Assembly: GCF_034377285.1 (NCBI RefSeq)
Contig: NZ_CP139715.1
Coordinates: 4,820,001-4,884,000 of the forward strand
Length of the DNA: 64,000 nucleotides
From: Thalassobaculum sp. OXR-137
Lineage (GTDB): Bacteria; Pseudomonadota; Alphaproteobacteria; Thalassobaculales; Thalassobaculaceae
Reading direction: 5' to 3'
Every line of letters begins with the position of its first letter. The first letter of the stretch is position 1. Position numbers and translations under genes: made by a program. Below are positions 50,820-59,060 of the stretch, piece by piece. Below the pieces are notes generated by a model. The model searched no databases and was not told the DNA's origin. It worked only from the letters and a program-made list of their open reading frames with translations.

Positions 50820-52388
50820 TCAGCCGCCGACCCCGAAGGTCAGGTTGTAGGGACGGAAGTCCATGTAGTAGAGCGAGTACGGCTCCCAATGGACCGACTT
50901 CTTGAGCGCGTAGGTCTCAAGCGGGTTGTAGAGCATCGTGCCCGGGACCTCGTCGGTCCAGATGTCCAGCGCCTTGCGGTAGGCGTCCTTGCGGGCCGCC
51001 GTGTCGGTGCCGGAAACCAGCAGGTCCTGCTGCTTGTTGAACTCCTCCGGCGCCTTCCAGGCACGGTCGGGGAAGGCCTTGTTGTTCTGGACGTCGCTGA
51101 TCCGGCCCCACTGGGAGACGAAGGAGCCGCTCGGATCCGGGATGCGGTGGGTGTTGGACCACGGGCGGATGTTCGTGCCCTCGGCCTTGGTGACCTGGGC
51201 CCAGTTCTCCACCGGCTCGACCTTCACGTTCAGGCCGACATCCTTCCACATCTGCTGCATCGCCTGAGCCGCCTCGAGGCTGTTCAGGTAGTAGTTCAGG
51301 GGCAGGCGGTAGACGATCTCCTCGCCCTTGTAGGACGACGACTTGACCAGTTCGCGGGCCTTGTCCGGGTCGAACGCGAACTCCGGATAATCGGCCAGGT
51401 AGATCTCGTAGTCCGGAAGCTGGTGACCGTTCGGGGTGAAGTTCTTGTCGTTCCACAGGGCCTTGCGCAGCAGCGCCCGGTCGATCGCCAGGGAGAGCGC
51501 CTGGCGGACGTTCTTATCCTTCATGAACGGCGCGTCCATGTAGAAGACCAGCATGTGGGTGTTGTCGAGCACGACCTGCTTCACGTCGATGTCGTCGTAG
51601 CCCTGCAGGACCTGGACCTGATCCGGCGGCACGTTGACGATGATGTCGAACTCGCCGCTGACCAGACCGGCGACGCGGGCGGAGGTCTCCGGCACCACCT
51701 TGAAGGTGATGCTGCTGGCGGTCGGCATGCCGCCGAAATACTCGTCGTTGGCGACCAGCTTGATGTACTCGCCGTCGACGAACTCTGCGATCTTGAACGG
51801 GCCGGTGCCGACCGGGCTGCGGCGCACCTGGTCGTAGCCGCGGGTCAGGTAGTCGCGGGCGTTGACGATCCAGCTCGCATAGCCGGCCAGACGCTGCTCC
51901 ATCATCACGTCCGGAACGCGGCTGACGATCCGCACCGTGTACTTGTCGATGCGCTCGGCGTGGCTGATCGTGTTCATCTCCTGCCGACCGGTCGGGACGA
52001 TCGGACGGTCGCCCAGCATGCGGCCCTGGGTGAAGGTGAAGACCACATCGTCGGCGGTCATCTCGTCGCCGTTGTGGAACTTCACGCCCTGGCGCAGCTT
52101 GAACTCGATGGTCTTGTCGTCGATCCGCGTCCAGCTCTCGGCCAGGCCCGGCACCAGCTTGGAGCCGCTGCCCTTGCCGTTCGCGAGGAAGTCGCGGCGG
52201 ATCAGGCTGTCGAACATCGAGTAGATGATGCGGACATGGACGTTGCCCATGCCGTCGGCCGGCTCGAGGGTGTCGGGAAGATCGTTGACCGCGACGACCA
52301 GCTCCGGCCGATCGTCGGCCAAGGCCGGTCCGGCCATCAGGCCGAGCGCGACGAGCGCGCCCACGGCCAGGCGGAAGAAGCCTCTCAT
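50820..52388 (-). CDS. Peptide-type ABC transporter periplasmic substrate-binding protein (SBP_bac_5)
   Basis: First gene of the peptide-transport operon, 522 residues. A Sec signal peptide (FFRLAVGALVALGLMAGPALA) precedes the mature protein. Family patterns include VRIIYSMFDSLIRRDF, SWTRIDDKTIEFKLRQGVKFHNGDEMTADDVVFTF (the family signature region), and YQVRRSPVGTGPFKI with one variation. Ligands of such proteins range from peptides to nickel, opines and glycosides, so the substrate is open. A palindrome overlaps its ribosome-binding site. Confidence 0.93.
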   Translation of the reverse strand: MRGFFRLAVGALVALGLMAGPALADDRPELVVAVNDLPDTLEPADGMGNVHVRIIYSMFDSLIRRDFLANGKGSGSKLVPGLAESWTRIDDKTIEFKLRQGVKFHNGDEMTADDVVFTFTQGRMLGDRPIVPTGRQEMNTISHAERIDKYTVRIVSRVPDVMMEQRLAGYASWIVNARDYLTRGYDQVRRSPVGTGPFKIAEFVDGEYIKLVANDEYFGGMPTASSITFKVVPETSARVAGLVSGEFDIIVNVPPDQVQVLQGYDDIDVKQVVLDNTHMLVFYMDAPFMKDKNVRQALSLAIDRALLRKALWNDKNFTPNGHQLPDYEIYLADYPEFAFDPDKARELVKSSSYKGEEIVYRLPLNYYLNSLEAAQAMQQMWKDVGLNVKVEPVENWAQVTKAEGTNIRPWSNTHRIPDPSGSFVSQWGRISDVQNNKAFPDRAWKAPEEFNKQQDLLVSGTDTAARKDAYRKALDIWTDEVPGTMLYNPLETYALKKSVHWEPYSLYYMDFRPYNLTFGVGG

Positions 52389-52390
52389 GG

Positions 52391-52404
52391 CTCATACTCC
52401 AGTA
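52391..52404 (-). promoter_or_regulatory. Palindrome over the ribosome-binding site of the binding-protein gene
   Basis: CATACT/AGTATG pairs around GG, enclosing the GGAG of the ribosome-binding site just before ATG 52388. It may be an operator or a translational control hairpin. Confidence 0.35.
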
Positions 52405-52555
52405 TGTGAACAGACCTGGAGTGTCGCAGGAGGCGATGTTGGTTATGTGAGAGCTTTGCGGACTCTTTGTTGCTGTTGGCTGGTCGTTTCGATGACCGAG
52501 CGGCTGCAGTTTTGTGACGCCGCCCTCAGCAACCCGGGCCGCACGCGGCGGGCCG

Positions 52556-54022
52556 TCAGGGAGCGAACAGGGGGAAGCTCACCCCCAGCGCCCAGGCCAG
52601 GACGAGGCCCAGGGCGAGGCCGGAGGCGAGCGGACCGGCCCGGACGGCCGAGGCCCGCCCTACGGTGCCGAAGACGAGATAGAAGACGAGCACCACGGGC
52701 GCGATCATCAGCAGGAAGAACAGTCCGCTGAAATCCAGCGCCACGGCGACGCCCAGGGACACCAGGAAGCCGGCCCGCAGGACCAGCCTCTGTGCGATCC
52801 GAGCGCGCAGGGTGAGCACCGCGTCGGCCACCATGAACGGCACAGCACCCAGGGCCATGGCGGCGACGATCCAGAACCGCCCCGCCGTCGGCCAGAAATT
52901 CGCCACGTAGCGGTCCAGCGCAAACCCGAACAGACAGCACCAGCCCAGAACCAGCAGCAGGGCCGCGATGGAGACCCGGCCGACGGGAAGCCTCCATCTC
53001 CAGATCAGCGCGAGCTGGAGCAGGCCGAACAGCGCCAGATGCAGGGCCAGATAATCGGCGACCAGCACCGGCAGCAGGTTCGGATTGAGCGGCACCGCCA
53101 CGAGCGGTGCGAGCACCGCCGGCAGGACCGTCGCCACCGCCACCTGCCGCCAGCTCAGCCTGCCCGATGCCGGTTCGTCTGCCGGCAGAGACCGGGCCAT
53201 CCCGCCGAAGATCAGCACCAGCCCGCCAAACAGGCCGAGGATCGCCCATCCGGTCGGCCAGAGTGTCGTGCCGGCGCCGCGGCCGTAGGCCCGGTCGATC
53301 CAGTCCACCGCCGCCGCCCGCGCGTCCCGGTTCTGCAGGATGGAGACATGATCGGCCAGCGGTGCCACCTCCGCCCGGCGGACCACCGGCCCGGCGGTCA
53401 CCGTCTCGTCCTCCTGTGCGTCCGGCGCAACCAAACGCGCCGCCCGGAGCGCGGCGTCCCGCAATCCCGGCTCCCACGCCCCGGTGATCATCAGCAGGTC
53501 GCGGGGGCTCTGCGACGTTATCGCCTGAGAGAAGGCCGAGATCAGAACCACCGGACCGATATCGTCGCGCTCGGCGGCGACCCGGGCGAGCACGTCGGTC
53601 GCCATGGAATGCCCGAGCAGCGCCACCGGCGCCCGCCCGTCGGAAACCGCGTCGATCACCGCATCGGTCTGCGCCATCAGCAGCCGCGTGGTTCCCTCTA
53701 CCGCGGTCACGTCGCCCGACATCGGCAGCGGATGGCGGCCATGACCGAGGAAATCGAAGCTGAACACCCGGTACCCCGCCCAGGCGAGCGGCAGGGCGTA
53801 CCCCTGCATCATCTGCCGTGAGCCGGCGAAGCCATGGGCCACGACCACGACCGGCCCCTCGGCACCCGCAAGGGCGTAGGCGCTCACCGGCGTCTCGCCA
53901 ACCGTCAGGGTTCGGATTTCCACCCCGCGCCGCGCCCCCTCCAGGACCGCCACCGACCCGAGGATCAGGACCAGCGCCACGGCAATCCGAAGCAGGCGCC
54001 CTGCGGCAGTCAGATCCGGCAT
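52556..54022 (-). CDS. Membrane-anchored alpha/beta hydrolase with C-terminal multi-helix domain
   Basis: A 488-residue fusion. After one N-terminal membrane helix, residues 40-250 are an alpha/beta hydrolase: oxyanion region HGFAGSRQ at 63, and nucleophile elbow GHSMAT with Ser139; the acid and His lie later (a likely His is in APLADHVSIL). Residues about 265-488 contain around seven hydrophobic helices (WAILGLFGGLVLIFGGM, LVADYLALHLALFGLLQLAL and others). This puts the hydrolase outside the cytoplasmic membrane. ATG 54022 is preceded by GGAGGAGG. The substrate is unknown; a lipid or surface ester is possible. Confidence 0.87.
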   Translation of the reverse strand: MPDLTAAGRLLRIAVALVLILGSVAVLEGARRGVEIRTLTVGETPVSAYALAGAEGPVVVVAHGFAGSRQMMQGYALPLAWAGYRVFSFDFLGHGRHPLPMSGDVTAVEGTTRLLMAQTDAVIDAVSDGRAPVALLGHSMATDVLARVAAERDDIGPVVLISAFSQAITSQSPRDLLMITGAWEPGLRDAALRAARLVAPDAQEDETVTAGPVVRRAEVAPLADHVSILQNRDARAAAVDWIDRAYGRGAGTTLWPTGWAILGLFGGLVLIFGGMARSLPADEPASGRLSWRQVAVATVLPAVLAPLVAVPLNPNLLPVLVADYLALHLALFGLLQLALIWRWRLPVGRVSIAALLLVLGWCCLFGFALDRYVANFWPTAGRFWIVAAMALGAVPFMVADAVLTLRARIAQRLVLRAGFLVSLGVAVALDFSGLFFLLMIAPVVLVFYLVFGTVGRASAVRAGPLASGLALGLVLAWALGVSFPLFAP

Positions 54023-54202
54023 CCCCGTCCTCCTCCCACGACCGCGCGCCGGCGACCGGACGACCGCCTTCCGGCAAGTAATAGCGCGGCCCGCCTCCGC
54101 GATCCCGGTCTTTCGCGGCCCGGCGGTCGGGACGGCGCAAGTTGACAGGACCGCGCGGACGCCACATGACGGTGGACGAGACCACCGCACGGAAACCACA
54201 GC

Positions 54203-54859
54203 ATGGCCCGACTGATCCGGCGACTTCTCCTGGCGGTCTTTCTCGTCGTCGTCGTGCTGCCCGTGCTGCTGATGCTGCTGTACCGCGTGGTACCGCCGCC
54301 CGGCACCCCACTGATGCTGGTCCGCAGCGCCCCGGTGGATTACCGCTGGGTGGGGATGTCGGACATCGCCCGCGACGCCGGTCGGGCGGTCGTGGCCTCC
54401 GAGGACCAGACCTTCTGCGAGCATAACGGCATCGACTGGCGGCAGATGAACAAGGTGCTGGAGGAGTTCCGCGAGACCGGCCAGCCCAGCCGCGGGGCCA
54501 GCACCATCACCATGCAGCTCGCCCGCAACCTGTTCCTGCCGCCCTCGCGCTCGATCCTGCGCAAGATGGTCGAGATCCCGCTGGCGCTTGGCCTCGAACT
54601 TCTCGTGCCCAAGAAGCGGATCCTGGAGCTGTACCTGAACGTGGTGGAGATGGGCGACGGCATCTACGGCGTGGAGGCCGCCGCCCAGCGGCATTTCGGC
54701 AAGCCGGCCAGCGCTCTGTCCCGCGGCGAAGCGGCGCGCATTGCGGCCATTCTGCCGAACCCGCTGGACCGCGATCCGGCCCGGATGGGGTCCCGCGCCG
54801 GCGAGATCGCCCGCGACATCCCCAGGCTCACCCAGCTTTACGGATGCTTCGAGGGCTGA
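54203..54859 (+). CDS. mtgA: Monofunctional biosynthetic peptidoglycan transglycosylase
   Basis: GT51 glycosyltransferase of 218 residues that polymerises lipid II into glycan strands without a transpeptidase domain. One N-terminal membrane helix (LLLAVFLVVVVLPVLLMLLY) anchors it. The catalytic Glu is in ASEDQTFCEHNGID, followed by GASTITMQLARNLFL and the second Glu region KKRILELYLNVVEMGDGIYG. Size and order match MtgA. It is divergent from the membrane hydrolase gene. Confidence 0.96.
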   Translation: MARLIRRLLLAVFLVVVVLPVLLMLLYRVVPPPGTPLMLVRSAPVDYRWVGMSDIARDAGRAVVASEDQTFCEHNGIDWRQMNKVLEEFRETGQPSRGASTITMQLARNLFLPPSRSILRKMVEIPLALGLELLVPKKRILELYLNVVEMGDGIYGVEAAAQRHFGKPASALSRGEAARIAAILPNPLDRDPARMGSRAGEIARDIPRLTQLYGCFEG

Positions 54860-55025
54860 CAGCCGGCTGCACACGCACCCCGGCACCAGATCCTTTCGGC
54901 ACGAAATAAATTCATAACGAGATATTCAAACTGAATCTTCTACTTTTCTAGTTTCGATTAAAAAAGACATACCTAAGATATGGACTTAGATTTCGAGAAG
55001 CGATCAATTCTGAGACCCATAGAAC
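54860..55025 (+). promoter_or_regulatory. AT-rich leader of the DUF4347/RTX gene
   Basis: Bases 54897-55025 are strikingly AT-rich for this genome, with A/T tracts (ATTAAAAAAGACATACC) and several possible -10 boxes. This suggests a separately controlled or silenced promoter. No ribosome site stands out; AGAAC precedes ATG 55026. Confidence 0.5.
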
Positions 55026-58000
55026 ATGGCTCATAACTCAGCAATTAATTTAAATTCCACAACTCATTTCGCGGCGACGCCCTGTACCGGAGCGCTCACG
55101 GCCCTGGCCGTCATCGACACCGCTGTTCCGCACCAGGCGCCGCTGCTCAACCTGCTGACGAACGCCTGCCGAATTGCCGGGCTGGCGAAACGGATTTCGC
55201 CGATCCTCGGGCTCGCCGCCGCAATCGCGCAGGCAGGCAGGGGTCTTTCCTCGATCCATCTGTTCAGCCACGGCGCGCCCGGCCTCGTGCATCTGGCGGG
55301 ATCGCACGTCACCGAGGCCGATCTGGCCCGGCCCGACATCGCGGCGCTGCGGCAGGCATTGGCGGGCCGACCGCTGGTCCTCTATGGCTGCTCGGTCGGC
55401 CGGGGCCAAATCGGCCGGCGCTTCGTCGAGGCCCTGTCGGCCGCCCTGGCCGCCCCGGTGCTGGCCTCCTCCACGCCGACCGGTGCCGCGTGGCGCGGCG
55501 GCGACTGGGCGTTCGATCTCTCGGCGGGCGCGCGGCCGCATCACAGTGAGCTTCCTTTCGGCCCGACCCGAATGGCCACCTGGCCGGGCCTTCTGATGGC
55601 GACCGTCACCAGCACCGCCGGCGACAACGTCACGGCCGGCTCACTTGGGCTCGCGGCGACTACAACCGATGCGACGATCAGCTTCAGCAATCTCGACGGC
55701 CAGACCATCACTCTGACGCAGTCGCCGCAATTCGTGCGCGGCTCTGCCACAGAACTCAGTTTCACGAACGGCACCACCTCGCTCACCATCGGCGGGTCGA
55801 CCCTCGTTTCAAATTCGCACCTTTATTTCGAATTGACCGCCGGTCAGTCGCTGACAATCAATTCGGCTTTCGACTTCACGACAGCGGCGAATGTCGTCCT
55901 GGCCGAGGGCGGCGGGACGCTCTCCCTTAACGGGTCGCTCAGCGATGTCGGTCTGCTGTGGATTCAAGACAATTCCAACGCCGAAATCGGAACGACGACC
56001 TCCCCGACCAGTGCGCAGATCGATTCCGGCACCCTGAGGTTCGCGACCAGCGCCACCTATACCACCGCGATCGAATTCGATGGTGCGGGGACGATCCATA
56101 CCGGCAGCAACAACGTCACGCTCTCCGGGAATGTGACATGGTTCGGCGGCACGGCCGCCATGACGAAGTCGGGCTCCGGCACGCTGACGCTCAACGGGAC
56201 AGGGTCCACCGGCGGCACCATGACAATCAGTCAGGGAACGCTGTCGGTCGCGGGCGACAGCAACCTCTCCTCCGGCGCGGTGACGATCAACGGCGGCACG
56301 CTGGCTGTCACGGGCGCCGGCACGATCAACAACACCATCACGATCGGCGCGTCGGGCGGAACGATCAATACAGGCGCCGCCGTCTCTCTGAGCGGCGTGA
56401 TCGGCGGCACGGGAAACCTGACCAAGGCGGGGACCGGCACGCTGACGGTGACCGGAACGAATACCAATTCCGGCACCACCACGGTCAGCGCCGGCACCCT
56501 GTCGGTCGAGTCATCCGGCAATCTCGGCTCCGGGTCCGTCGTCCTGAACGGCGGCGGCCTGGCTGTCACCGGCACGACGACCATCTCCAACGACATCTCC
56601 GGGACCGGCAGCCTGACGAAGTCCGGCACCGGGACCACCATCCTGAGCGGCACGAACACCTATACCGGCGGGACCACGATCGGCGCCGGCACGCTGCAGG
56701 TCTCCGGTGGAAGCGCCCTGGCCGACGGCGGCGCGGTGACCGTCTCCCCCGGAGCCACCCTGGACCTTAACGGCACCAGCGAAACCATCGGCAGCCTCAG
56801 CGGCAGCGGGACTCTCAACATCGGCAGCGGCACCCTCACGCTGACGGACTCCGCGTCCACGACCTTCAGCGGCACGATCAGCGGGAGCGGCACGATCGCG
56901 GGGGGCGGCACCTACACCGTCGCCTCTGGCGCCACCCTGGGCGGCACCAGCACCTTTTCCACGGCGGTCACGGTCGCGAACGGCGGCACCATCGCGCCGG
57001 GCAATAGCCCGGGCATCATCTCGACCGGGAACCTGACCCTCGCCAGCGGCTCGACCGCGACCATGGAGATCGACGGCAACACGGCCGGCACCGGCTACGA
57101 CCAGATCAAGGTCACCGGCACCGTGACCCTCTCCAACGCCACGCTGAACGCGACCCTCGGCTACACGCCAGCCAGTGGAGACGTCTATACGCTGATCGAC
57201 AACGACGGGGTCGACGCCGTCACCGGGGCCTTCGACGGGCTGGCGGAGGGGGCCACCCTCACCATCGGCGGCAGCACCTTCCAGATCAGCTACCTGGGCG
57301 GCACCGGGAACGACGTTACCCTGACCTACCGGCCGCCACCGGCGTCGGACTCCGGCGGAGCGGCCGGCGGCCAGCCGGCATCGGGATCGGGATCGGGATC
57401 GGGATCGGACACGGTTTCGGGCACGGCGGGCAACGATATCCTGCGCGGCTACGCCGGCAACGACACGCTGCGGGGGTATGGCGGCCTCGACGTGCTGTAC
57501 GGCAACGCCGACAGCGACCTGATCTACGGCAACCAGGGCGCCGACACGCTGTACGGGGGACAGGGTACCGACACGCTCTATGGCGGCCAGGATGCGGACA
57601 TACTGTGCGGCAACAACGCGGCAGACCGGCTGCACGGCAACGGCGGCGGCGACCTGGTCTACGGCAACGCGGGGGACGACGGGCTCTGGGGCGAGGACGG
57701 AGCCGACACGCTGTATGGCGGACAGGGCGCCGACACCCTGTCCGGCGGAGCGGGCGACGACCGACTGTTCGGCAATCTCGGTGCCGACGTCTTCCGGTTC
57801 GGCGACGCGGACGGGGCCGATACGGTGCATGACTTCACGATCGGCCAGGACGTGCTGGCGGTCGCAGCCGGCGTCAACGGATCCGGAATCGCCACAACCG
57901 CCGACCTTCTCGCCCGGCTGACCGACGACGGCGCCGGCAACGCCCTGCTCGACCTGTCGGCAGGAAACTCCGTCACCCTGATCGGCGTGTCCGCCAGCCA

Positions 58001-58031
58001 GCTCGGCACCGACAGCTTCCTGATCGGCTGA
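55026..58031 (+). CDS. DUF4347 / autotransporter-type beta-strand repeat / RTX surface protein
   Basis: A 1001-residue extracellular protein. Residues about 25-180 match DUF4347 (LSSIHLFSHGAPGLVHLAGS, LVLYGCSVGRG). Residues about 380-650 are autotransporter-associated beta-strand repeats (units like GSGTLTLNGTG, GTLSVAGDSN, GGTTIGAGTLQVSGGSALAD). A short (SG)n linker leads to RTX calcium-binding nonapeptides at about 800-925 (GGQGTDTLYGGQDADILCG). It ends in GTDSFLIG. There is no N-terminal signal peptide; the RTX end points to type I secretion, whose ATPase is not in this window. It probably acts as an adhesin or matrix protein. The first part of the coding sequence is AT-richer than the rest. 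Confidence 0.88.
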   Translation: MAHNSAINLNSTTHFAATPCTGALTALAVIDTAVPHQAPLLNLLTNACRIAGLAKRISPILGLAAAIAQAGRGLSSIHLFSHGAPGLVHLAGSHVTEADLARPDIAALRQALAGRPLVLYGCSVGRGQIGRRFVEALSAALAAPVLASSTPTGAAWRGGDWAFDLSAGARPHHSELPFGPTRMATWPGLLMATVTSTAGDNVTAGSLGLAATTTDATISFSNLDGQTITLTQSPQFVRGSATELSFTNGTTSLTIGGSTLVSNSHLYFELTAGQSLTINSAFDFTTAANVVLAEGGGTLSLNGSLSDVGLLWIQDNSNAEIGTTTSPTSAQIDSGTLRFATSATYTTAIEFDGAGTIHTGSNNVTLSGNVTWFGGTAAMTKSGSGTLTLNGTGSTGGTMTISQGTLSVAGDSNLSSGAVTINGGTLAVTGAGTINNTITIGASGGTINTGAAVSLSGVIGGTGNLTKAGTGTLTVTGTNTNSGTTTVSAGTLSVESSGNLGSGSVVLNGGGLAVTGTTTISNDISGTGSLTKSGTGTTILSGTNTYTGGTTIGAGTLQVSGGSALADGGAVTVSPGATLDLNGTSETIGSLSGSGTLNIGSGTLTLTDSASTTFSGTISGSGTIAGGGTYTVASGATLGGTSTFSTAVTVANGGTIAPGNSPGIISTGNLTLASGSTATMEIDGNTAGTGYDQIKVTGTVTLSNATLNATLGYTPASGDVYTLIDNDGVDAVTGAFDGLAEGATLTIGGSTFQISYLGGTGNDVTLTYRPPPASDSGGAAGGQPASGSGSGSGSDTVSGTAGNDILRGYAGNDTLRGYGGLDVLYGNADSDLIYGNQGADTLYGGQGTDTLYGGQDADILCGNNAADRLHGNGGGDLVYGNAGDDGLWGEDGADTLYGGQGADTLSGGAGDDRLFGNLGADVFRFGDADGADTVHDFTIGQDVLAVAAGVNGSGIATTADLLARLTDDGAGNALLDLSAGNSVTLIGVSASQLGTDSFLIG
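57381..57404 (+). repeat. Hexanucleotide tandem repeat (TCGGGA)4 in the RTX gene
   Basis: Four exact TCGGGA units, followed by a partial fifth, encode a GSGSGSGS linker just before the RTX repeats. Length changes would keep the frame. Confidence 0.9.
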
Positions 58032-58048
58032 GCGGTAAAACGAGGAAA

Positions 58049-58075
58049 GACCGGGCGTCCATCACACGCCCGGTC
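58049..58075 (+). terminator. Hairpin after the RTX gene
   Basis: GACCGGGCGT (58049-58058) pairs with ACGCCCGGTC (58066-58075) across a 7-base loop, 18 bases after the stop codon. It is followed by C's rather than T's, so it may work with Rho or only stabilise the end. Confidence 0.5.
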
Positions 58076-58170
58076 CCCCCCTCGCAGCCAGCCGACCACT
58101 CCCCAATCGGCTGACCCCGCCACCTGCAGCCGGTCCCACCCGCCTGCGGTGCCTTCCGTCGGCTCTGTCC

Positions 58171-58527
58171 CTAATCGGCGGGGCACCGAGCCATTTCAAT
58201 GTCGGGACACGCGCCGGTCCGCCCACAGCCCAAGGCGTTCGCGGCGAGTTCGTCCGGCCCGACGAACCAGAGCTTGTCCGAGCCGGGGACGAGGTAGACT
58301 TCCGCGCTGTTCGTAACGCGCACCAGACAGCCGCCATCGGGCAGCGGGTCGCCTTCATCCACGTCGTCGGGGTCGATGTCGGTCCTGACCGGCGGCTTGC
58401 TGCGGAAGAGAAGAGCGAGCACCCGGCGGTCCGGCACCAGATGCCGCCGCCCGCCGAGCACCAGATAGGTCGTGCCGCAGTTGGGCGGTTGAAGCAGTGT
58501 TCCGTTGAGGTCGTTGCGCCGTGCCAT
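58171..58527 (-). CDS. Small two-repeat protein of unknown function
   Basis: A 118-residue protein containing two copies of a motif: DLNGTLLQPPNCGTTYLVLG followed by GRRHLVPDRRVLALLF, and GGCLVRVTNSAEVYLVPG followed by KLWFVGPDELAANAL. The pattern (Leu-rich strand, Y-x-V, Gly turn, basic/aromatic residue, Pro-Asp) resembles short YLV-type repeats found in surface proteins of other bacteria, but I cannot name a family. There is no signal peptide. ATG 58527 has GGGAGGA about 7 bases upstream. It is the last gene of the leftward set with the protease, and its cysteines (five) are unusual for a cytoplasmic protein. Confidence 0.78.
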   Translation of the reverse strand: MARRNDLNGTLLQPPNCGTTYLVLGGRRHLVPDRRVLALLFRSKPPVRTDIDPDDVDEGDPLPDGGCLVRVTNSAEVYLVPGSDKLWFVGPDELAANALGCGRTGACPDIEMARCPAD

Positions 58528-58685
58528 CGCCGTCCTCCCCTCGCGGTCTTGCGAGCGGGCCGGGTATTCGGACCCGACCTCGCCCTCCCTGATGTCCCGA
58601 CTGTGCGGCAGCGGCGGCGCGAAGTCCTGAGATCGAGGTGAAATCGACACGAAATTTCGCCTCGTTCCCGAGACCGGCCGGGACC

Positions 58686-58889
58686 TCAATCCGTGGACAG
58701 CGACCAGCGGATCGCCGTGCTCGGCTCGTCGGGGCTCCCCTGGGAGATGACCCGGGCGCCGGGGATGAACAGCATGTTGATCGCGGATGTCTTGGGGAGT
58801 GGGTGGCGTTTGCCGTTGACGACCTGGTAGACGACCATGTCGTCGGGCAGCTGCAGCAACATTCCGTTCAGGTCTGGGCGAAGCACCAT
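58686..58889 (-). CDS. Small single-repeat protein, paralogue of the following gene
   Basis: A 67-residue protein. DLNGMLLQLPDDMVVYQVVN followed by GKRHPLPKTSAINMLF aligns along its length with the first repeat of the 58171 gene. The C-terminal part (FIPGARVISQGSPDEPSTAI) differs. ATG 58889 is preceded by GGAGG at a good distance, which supports real translation despite the short length. It lies 171 bases downstream of the protease gene on the same strand. Function unknown; with its paralogue it could be a substrate, inhibitor or partner of the protease. Confidence 0.75.
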   Translation of the reverse strand: MVLRPDLNGMLLQLPDDMVVYQVVNGKRHPLPKTSAINMLFIPGARVISQGSPDEPSTAIRWSLSTD

Positions 58890-59060
58890 CGGAACCTCCG
58901 GGTTTGATGGGATAGCGCGGCCCGCCGCGCCGTGATGCCTCCCAGCCTCGCCGATGCCTTCCGTGGAATCCTGATCGCTGCGCGAAATCTTCCTGAAGAC
59001 GGTGCCGCAACGATCCGGCCCCGGCGGCGCTCCGGCCGCCGGAGCGTCGGACTGGAGCGG

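Noticed and set aside
54023-54886. N-terminal extension of the membrane hydrolase across the mtgA gene
   Set aside because: It is antisense to mtgA; the true start at 54022 has GGAGGAGG and a membrane anchor right after it.
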